A DNA stretch of 64,000 nucleotides from Streptomyces sp. HPF1205 (GTDB taxonomy: Bacteria; Actinomycetota; Actinomycetes; Streptomycetales; Streptomycetaceae): NCBI RefSeq assembly GCF_020400825.1, contig NZ_JAINVH010000027.1, positions 52,092 to 116,091 on the forward strand, given 5' to 3'. The translations under genes were made by a program, and so were the position numbers. The notes beneath the pieces were generated by a model, which worked only from the letters and a program-made list of their open reading frames with translations, was not told where the DNA came from and did not search any database. Positions 59,485-64,000 of this stretch are shown here, in pieces. How positions within the stretch are numbered: position 1 is the stretch's first letter; every line of letters starts with the position of its first letter.

Positions 59485-60270
59485 ATGCCCTTCCCCGGCC
59501 CAGATCCCGGCCCCGGTCTGCTGGTGAGCACGTCGGAGGGCACCGCCACGGTGACCATCAGCAATCCCGAGCGGCGCAACGCCATGACGCTGGGCATGTG
59601 GCGGGCGCTGCCCCCGCTGCTGGACGGTCTGGCCGCCGAGCCCTCGGTGCGGGTGGTGGTCCTCACCGGTGAGGGCGACACCTTCTGCTCGGGCGCGGAC
59701 ATCAACGGCCTCGGCGGCCCCGACGGCGCCCGCGCCACCCAGGAGGCGGCCGTCGCCGCCGAGGAGGCGCTGGCCGCCTTCCCCAAGCCGACGCTCGCCG
59801 CGGTGCGAGGGGCCTGCGTGGGCGGCGGTTGCCAGCTTGCGGTGGCGTGCGACCTGCGGTTCGCCGCGCGGGGGGCGCGGTTCGGGGTCACGCCGGCCCG
59901 GCTGGGCATCGTCTACCCGGCCTCCTCGACCCGGCGGCTGGTGGCGCTGACCGGCCCGGCCACCGCGAAGTACCTGCTGTTCTCCGGTGAGCTGATCGGG
60001 GACGAGCGGGCGCTGCGCACCGGGCTGGCCGACGAGGTGCTCGCGCCGGAGGAGCTGGACGGGCGGGTCCGGGAGTTCGCCGGGGTGCTGTGCTCCCGCT
60101 CCCGGCTCACCCAGGCCGCGGCCAAGGAGTTCGCCGCCGCCGACCCCTCCCCCGAGCGCCTGGCGTACTGGGCCGCTCAGGCGGCGGCCGGTGGTGACGC
60201 GGCCGAGGGACGGGCCGCCTTCCTGGAGCGCAGGGAGCCGCGTTTCACCTGGTCCCCCGCGGTGTCGTGA
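59485..60270 (+). CDS. Enoyl-CoA hydratase/isomerase (crotonase) family, without both catalytic glutamates
   Basis: A 261-residue crotonase-fold protein. The CoA and oxyanion-hole parts are good (FCSGADINGLG near residue 70, AVRGACVGGGCQLAVACDLRF near 110-130). In hydratases the first catalytic glutamate is in GGGCELA; here it is GGGCQLA, and the second (PEILLG) is replaced by PARLGIVYP. Hydration activity is therefore unlikely; isomerase, thioesterase or another crotonase-type reaction is more probable. ATG after GAGGAG. Confidence 0.87.
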   Translation: MPFPGPDPGPGLLVSTSEGTATVTISNPERRNAMTLGMWRALPPLLDGLAAEPSVRVVVLTGEGDTFCSGADINGLGGPDGARATQEAAVAAEEALAAFPKPTLAAVRGACVGGGCQLAVACDLRFAARGARFGVTPARLGIVYPASSTRRLVALTGPATAKYLLFSGELIGDERALRTGLADEVLAPEELDGRVREFAGVLCSRSRLTQAAAKEFAAADPSPERLAYWAAQAAAGGDAAEGRAAFLERREPRFTWSPAVS

Positions 60271-60360
60271 CGGCAGGACGACGGTCGTGACCGGAGCGGA
60301 CGCGATACGGCGCATGCGGGCGCGGGCCCAGGGGCCGGCGCCCCGGCGGCCGCGGGCTCG

Positions 60361-61251
60361 TCAGTTCACCCGTGTGGCGCCCACCGCGGGCTCCTTCGCC
60401 GTCACGCCGGGAGGCATGGCCGGGTGGCGGCCGAGCAGGACGATGCCGCTGACGATGGCGGCCAGTCCCACCGCTTCCCAGGCCAGCGGGCCGGGGGTGA
60501 GGCGCACCCGGTCGCCGAGGAAGCCGATCCCGCAGGCTATGCCGGCCAGCGGCTGGGCGGCGGTCAGGGACGGCAGGGACATGCGCAAAGGCGCCATCTC
60601 GAACGCGCTCTGGACGAGCAGCATGCCGGTCACCCCCAGCACGCCGACCCCGTAGGGCTGCCAGTGGGTGAAGAGCGCGGCCAGGCCCTCGCCCGTGACG
60701 ATCTGCCCGCACACGCGGGTCAGGGCGTCCTGCAGCCCGTACAGGAGCCCGGCGGCCAGGGCGAGCAGGGCGGCCTCACCGGCCGGCGCGAGGCGGCGGG
60801 CGTTCACGGTGAGCAGCAGGGCGAGCCCGGCGACGATGCCGAAGACCAGCCAGTGGCGCAGGGCGGCCGCCTCCATGCCGCCGCCGCGCGGCCGCCCGGC
60901 GACGATGAAGACGCTCACGCCGAGTGCCAGCAGCGCCACCCCGCCCCAGCCGCTCCAGCCCAGCGGCTGTCTGGTCAGCCACCGGGACAGGGCCATCGCG
61001 AACAGCAGGTTTGTGGCGGTCAGCGGCTCGACCAGCGAGATCTCGCCGTACGCGAGGGCGACGGCGCCGAGCACCTGACCGGTGACCATGAGGCCCACGC
61101 CCAGCAGCCAGTCCGGCATCCGGAGCAGGTCGAGCAGCAGCCTGAAGGAGAGGAAGTCCGCGAGCGGGGCACGCGCGGCCGCGCGCTGCTGCAGCACGAA
61201 TCCCAGGCCGAGGCAGCAGGCGGCACCGACTCCGAGCAGGAACACGGCCAC
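60361..61251 (-). CDS. DMT-superfamily (EamA-like) membrane transporter
   Basis: A 296-residue membrane protein with about nine or ten predicted helices, starting VFLLGVGAACCLGLGFVLQQ. The segment SLVEPLTATNLLFAMALSRW and its later counterpart SLPSLTAAQPLAGIACGIGF are the repeated DMT helices. It is probably an exporter or magnesium/metabolite carrier; the substrate is unknown. GTG start. It follows a TrmB-type regulator gene on the same strand, with a direct repeat between. Confidence 0.82.
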   Translation of the reverse strand: MAVFLLGVGAACCLGLGFVLQQRAAARAPLADFLSFRLLLDLLRMPDWLLGVGLMVTGQVLGAVALAYGEISLVEPLTATNLLFAMALSRWLTRQPLGWSGWGGVALLALGVSVFIVAGRPRGGGMEAAALRHWLVFGIVAGLALLLTVNARRLAPAGEAALLALAAGLLYGLQDALTRVCGQIVTGEGLAALFTHWQPYGVGVLGVTGMLLVQSAFEMAPLRMSLPSLTAAQPLAGIACGIGFLGDRVRLTPGPLAWEAVGLAAIVSGIVLLGRHPAMPPGVTAKEPAVGATRVN

Positions 61252-61318
61252 GCGGTCACTGTAACCCGCGCCGTGGGCGGGACGTGCCGGTCTGCGCCGT
61301 TAGAGGGGCGTATTCCGG

Positions 61319-61390
61319 ACATCGCACCGGGTCCGCCGCCGGTCCGCACCGGTCCGCACATCGCACCGGGTCCGCCGCCGGTCCGCACCG
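61319..61390. repeat. 33-bp direct repeat, period 39
   Basis: Two identical 33-bp copies beginning ACATCGCACCGGGTCCGCCG are separated by GTCCGC, itself part of the unit, so the tract is a 1.8-unit tandem array. It lies between the DMT transporter start and the TrmB gene end, in the region that would carry the transporter promoter. Confidence 0.9.
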
Positions 61391-61403
61391 ATCCGCCGCC
61401 TTG

Positions 61404-62306
61404 TCACGAGTCCGTCCCCCACTCACCCGTCCCGGCGACGCCCCCCGCTCCCCCCGGCTCCCCCGTGTCCTCCGGCTCCCCCGGCTCTTCGTGCGGCCGT
61501 GCGCTCGGGACCGTCTGCGCCCCCGCCCACACGGTCTCGAAGGCGAGCCGCAGGCAGGCGGCGAGCGCCGGGTGCTCGATGTAGAGGGCGGTGGTGTCGC
61601 CGGTGCCGGCCACCGGGTCGGGCATGTCGCACAGCACCAGGTTCGCGTCGGCCACGACGAGTTTCAGCGGCAGCTCGACGGCGAACCGGGACTCCTCCCC
61701 GGCCGCCCCGAACCGCTGCACGTTCTCCAGCACCTTGTCGTCGTCCAGCGCCTCGTGGGTGTATATCGCCCGCACCGAGCCGCCGGAGCGCCGCAGCCGG
61801 CGGACCACCTTGATGCCGGGCGCGTTGAGCATGGGGGCGACGAACGGGGGCTTGCAGAAGCTGAGCAGTTCACGGCGGGCCTGGTTCTGGATGTCGGTGA
61901 AGGCCTCGGCGATGGACTTGGGGTCGCGCAGGATCTCGATGTAGTCCAGCCGGTCGGTGTGGGTGCGGCCGTCCGCCCACACCGGCATCAGGGCGGAGGT
62001 GAGCTGGGCGGACACCCGGTCGAGCCGTTCGAGCGCCTCGCGCTGCAAGGCCATCAGCCGGGCCACGGCGAGTTCGGGGTCCACCGCCGAGAAGGTGGCG
62101 ACCCGGCCCGGGTGGGCGGTCGCCAGCCGCCGCCGGACCAGCGCGTCGAGCACGTCGTACACCCGCTGCCGCGGTACGTCCGCGGCGCGGGCGACCTCGG
62201 CCGCCGTGTACGACTCCCGGCGTACGAGCGCGAGGTAGACCCGCGCCTCGTAACGTGCCAGGCCCAGTGCGACAAGGTCGTTGACCGGTCCTTCCGCGGT
62301 GTCCAT
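61404..62306 (-). CDS. TrmB-family transcriptional regulator
   Basis: A 300-residue regulator with an N-terminal winged helix-turn-helix (DLVALGLARYEARVYLALVR, then YTAAEVARAADVPRQRVYDV, about 10-60) and a sensor region of TrmB type (about 110-260). TrmB proteins answer to sugars or metabolites. The C-terminal ~30 residues are glycine/glutamate-rich and variable. The start is the ATG (MDTAEGP) that begins the conserved helix; the frame opens earlier. The upstream neighbour is the divergent S53 peptidase. Confidence 0.86.
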   Translation of the reverse strand: MDTAEGPVNDLVALGLARYEARVYLALVRRESYTAAEVARAADVPRQRVYDVLDALVRRRLATAHPGRVATFSAVDPELAVARLMALQREALERLDRVSAQLTSALMPVWADGRTHTDRLDYIEILRDPKSIAEAFTDIQNQARRELLSFCKPPFVAPMLNAPGIKVVRRLRRSGGSVRAIYTHEALDDDKVLENVQRFGAAGEESRFAVELPLKLVVADANLVLCDMPDPVAGTGDTTALYIEHPALAACLRLAFETVWAGAQTVPSARPHEEPGEPEDTGEPGGAGGVAGTGEWGTDS

Positions 62307-62703
62307 GGCGCCACAAGGTATCGGCGGAGATCGCCGGGCGGAAGCGACCGGGGAGGCCCCCACCGGCAAGTCGAGGGGAATCCTTTACCAATACCCGGTA
62401 GCCCCTTGACCCCGGCTTCATTACCTTCAACATCGGCCACCACTCAACGGGGTGGCACTGAGCAGGAGTTGGCAGCAGTCGTCTGCCGGAACACCCGGAA
62501 CAACCACCGGGACACCCGGAGTCCACCGCATCGGCAGAACCGGTCCGACCGACCGGGAGCGGCCGGTCACCAGTGAATGTGCGCCACCGAAGTCCCCGGG
62601 CGACGCCGCCAACATCGATTGTCATGCCCTTGACACATGTCGGGGCTCGTACCGGCACGGCGGCCGCGCCCTCGGAGTGGATCCCCCCATGGAGGGCAGT
62701 TCT
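62307..62703. other. Divergent region upstream of the TrmB and S53 peptidase genes
   Basis: About 400 bp with no supported gene. TTGACC at 62406 and TTGACA at 62630 are possible -35 elements for the peptidase, but neither has a clear -10 at normal spacing. Confidence 0.4.
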
Positions 62704-64000
62704 TTGCACTCGACACAACAAGGCCGGTTCAAACGAGCCGTCCGCCGTGCCGCGCTCGCGGTCGTCGCCTCCGGCGCCCTGGTGACGGGTGGCCTCGTCG
62801 CGGCCGCCGCCCCGTCCGTCGCCGCCCCGCAGCCGTCCTCGGCCGCGGGTACGGCCGCGTCGGCCGCGCACACCCAGCGCCTGTGCGCCGCCCCGGCGCA
62901 CAAGGGCCAGATGGCCTGCCTGGCCCTGGCCCGCACCGACGTCCTGCACCACATGGGCGTCACCCCGGACGCCACCCCGTCCGGCTACGGCCCGTCCGAC
63001 CTGCAGAGCGCCTACGCGCTGCCGTCCTCGGCCGGCTCCGGCGCGACCGTGGCGATCGTGGACGCCCAGGACGACCCGAACGCGGAGAAGGACCTGGGCA
63101 CGTACCGCAGCCAGTACGGGCTGCCCGCCTGCACCACCGCCAACGGCTGCTTCAAGAAGGTCGACGAGAACGGCGGCACCAGCTACCCGTCGGCCGACTC
63201 CGGCTGGGCCGGTGAGATCTCCCTGGACCTCGACATGGTCAGCGCGGTCTGCCCGCAGTGCCACATCCTGCTGGTCGAGGCGTCCAGCGCCAACATGGAC
63301 GACCTGGGCACGGCCGTGAACCGCGCCGTCACCATGGGCGCGAAGTACGTGTCCAACAGCTACGGCGGCAGCGAGGACTCCAGCGACACCTCCTCCGACT
63401 CCTCGTACTTCAACCACCCCGGCGTCGCCATCACCGTCTCCTCCGGTGACAGCGGCTACGGCGTGGAGTACCCGGCGGCGTCCCGGTACGTCACCGCGGT
63501 CGGCGGCACCTCGCTGAGCCGGGCGAGCAACAGCCGCGGCTGGACCGAGTCCGTGTGGGGCTCCAGCTCCGGCGGCGACGGGGCCGGCTCCGGCTGCTCC
63601 GCCTACGACGCCAAGCCGTCCTGGCAGACCGACTCCGGCTGCTCGAAGCGGACCGTCGCCGACGTCTCGGCGGTCGCCGACCCGGCCACCGGCCTCGCCG
63701 TCTACGACAGCTACCAGGCCAGCGGCTGGCAGGTGTACGGCGGCACCAGCGCCTCCTCGCCGATCATCGCCTCCGTCTACGCCCTGGCCGGCACCCCGGC
63801 GGCCGGCACGACCCCGGCGTCCTACCCGTACGCCCGCACCGGCTCGCTCAACGACGTGACCAGCGGCGCCAACGGCTCGTGCGGCAGCAGCTACCTGTGC
63901 ACCGCCAAGTCCGGCTACGACGGTCCCAGCGGCCTGGGCACGCCCAACGGCGTCGCCGCCTTCACCAGCGGCGGCTCGACGGGCAACACGGTGTCGGTGA
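62704..64000 (+). CDS. Secreted S53 (sedolisin-type) serine peptidase, 3' truncated
   Basis: The reading frame runs off the right edge without a stop, so the protein is partial (about 430 residues seen). The Sec-type signal peptide has RRAALAVVASGALVTGG and an AAAPSVAAPQ cleavage area. Sedolisin sites are visible: E-x3-D in WAGEISLDLDM (about 170), the oxyanion aspartate in VSSGDSGYG (about 245), and the nucleophile serine in GGTSASSPIIAS (about 345). The TTG start is chosen for the GGAGGG 7 nt upstream; an ATG five codons earlier, with a poorer site, is an alternative. The visible end (GNTVSV) looks like the beginning of a linker to an accessory domain. Confidence 0.85.
   Translation, partial: MHSTQQGRFKRAVRRAALAVVASGALVTGGLVAAAAPSVAAPQPSSAAGTAASAAHTQRLCAAPAHKGQMACLALARTDVLHHMGVTPDATPSGYGPSDLQSAYALPSSAGSGATVAIVDAQDDPNAEKDLGTYRSQYGLPACTTANGCFKKVDENGGTSYPSADSGWAGEISLDLDMVSAVCPQCHILLVEASSANMDDLGTAVNRAVTMGAKYVSNSYGGSEDSSDTSSDSSYFNHPGVAITVSSGDSGYGVEYPAASRYVTAVGGTSLSRASNSRGWTESVWGSSSGGDGAGSGCSAYDAKPSWQTDSGCSKRTVADVSAVADPATGLAVYDSYQASGWQVYGGTSASSPIIASVYALAGTPAAGTTPASYPYARTGSLNDVTSGANGSCGSSYLCTAKSGYDGPSGLGTPNGVAAFTSGGSTGNTVSV

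Noticed and set aside
1..64000. tRNA or rRNA genes, CRISPR arrays, intact insertion sequences, attachment sites or prophage genes
   Set aside because: None was recognised on reading; tandem repeats found are too short-period and lack spacers, and no integrase or transposase with a DDE motif was seen.
1..64000. TTA (bldA-dependent) codons in the recognised genes
   Set aside because: Checked by eye at several TTA/TAA strings; each was out of frame or intergenic. A full codon count was not possible by hand.

Overview
The window looks like a Streptomyces chromosome segment. It is about 70% GC with G/C at most third codon positions, uses GTG and TTG starts with GGAGG-type ribosome binding sites, and carries the family set expected there: LuxR, AraC, GntR, LacI, TrmB and XRE/DUF5753 regulators, DUF397, DUF5302, Methyltransf_19-type methyltransferases, an actinobacterial hopanoid operon and a DUF5941-type protein. 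I saw no tRNA, rRNA, CRISPR array or intact insertion sequence.

Layout. (1) 0-7 kb: the 3' end of a TPR-rich regulator, a small membrane protein divergent from a LuxR-type regulator, a Sfp-type phosphopantetheinyl transferase, a fatty-acyl-AMP ligase and a Ser/Thr kinase. The intergenic DNA here is full of short tandem repeats. (2) 7-12 kb: an alpha/beta hydrolase divergent from an AraC regulator, then a solitary 755-residue two-helix membrane protein that appears to be expressed from a leaderless transcript, then an acetyltransferase. (3) 12.2-24.9 kb: a pentose region. It holds a GntR regulator, an IlvD/Edd sugar-acid dehydratase, an FAH-fold protein, a GH3 glycosidase, an ABC sugar importer (two permeases plus binding protein), a LacI regulator and an SMP-30 lactonase. 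It resembles the Streptomyces bxl (xylobiose) locus joined to part of a non-phosphorylative pentonate pathway. Two lesions are visible: a -1 frameshift at the 3' end of the binding-protein gene, and an orphan permease C-terminus in front of the GH3 gene. (4) 25-33.9 kb: housekeeping and miscellaneous genes (MBL-fold hydrolase, two acetyltransferases, M3 peptidase, DUF5302, saccharopine-dehydrogenase-like protein, hydrolase, two tandem methyltransferases). (5) 34-37.8 kb: a DUF397/XRE/ATP-binding regulatory trio with a perfect 17-bp palindrome, a GDSL hydrolase and a protein phosphatase preceded by a TetR-type palindrome.

(6) 37.8-49.8 kb: the hopanoid operon on the minus strand, read hpnC, hpnD, hpnE, prenyl synthase, shc, hpnG, hpnH, dxs, hpnO. 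It should make squalene, cyclise it, attach adenosine, remove adenine and aminate the side chain to give aminobacteriohopanetriol. No ispG lies between dxs and hpnH. (7) 50.1-57.3 kb: a translationally coupled minus-strand operon with a DUF5941/CDP-alcohol phosphotransferase, a nucleotidyltransferase, a glycerol-1-phosphate-dehydrogenase-like enzyme, a second CDP-alcohol phosphotransferase, a GT2 glycosyltransferase and a Wzm/Wzt-type exporter. Together these look like an uncharacterised pathway for making and exporting an alcohol-phosphate envelope glycolipid or polymer. It is my best candidate for an undescribed system. (8) 57.9-64 kb: isopentenyl-diphosphate isomerase, an anti-sigma-type ATPase, a crotonase-fold protein without its catalytic glutamates, a DMT transporter, a TrmB regulator and the start of a secreted S53 peptidase that runs off the end.

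Functional assignments are by motif recognition and memory of families. No database search was run.
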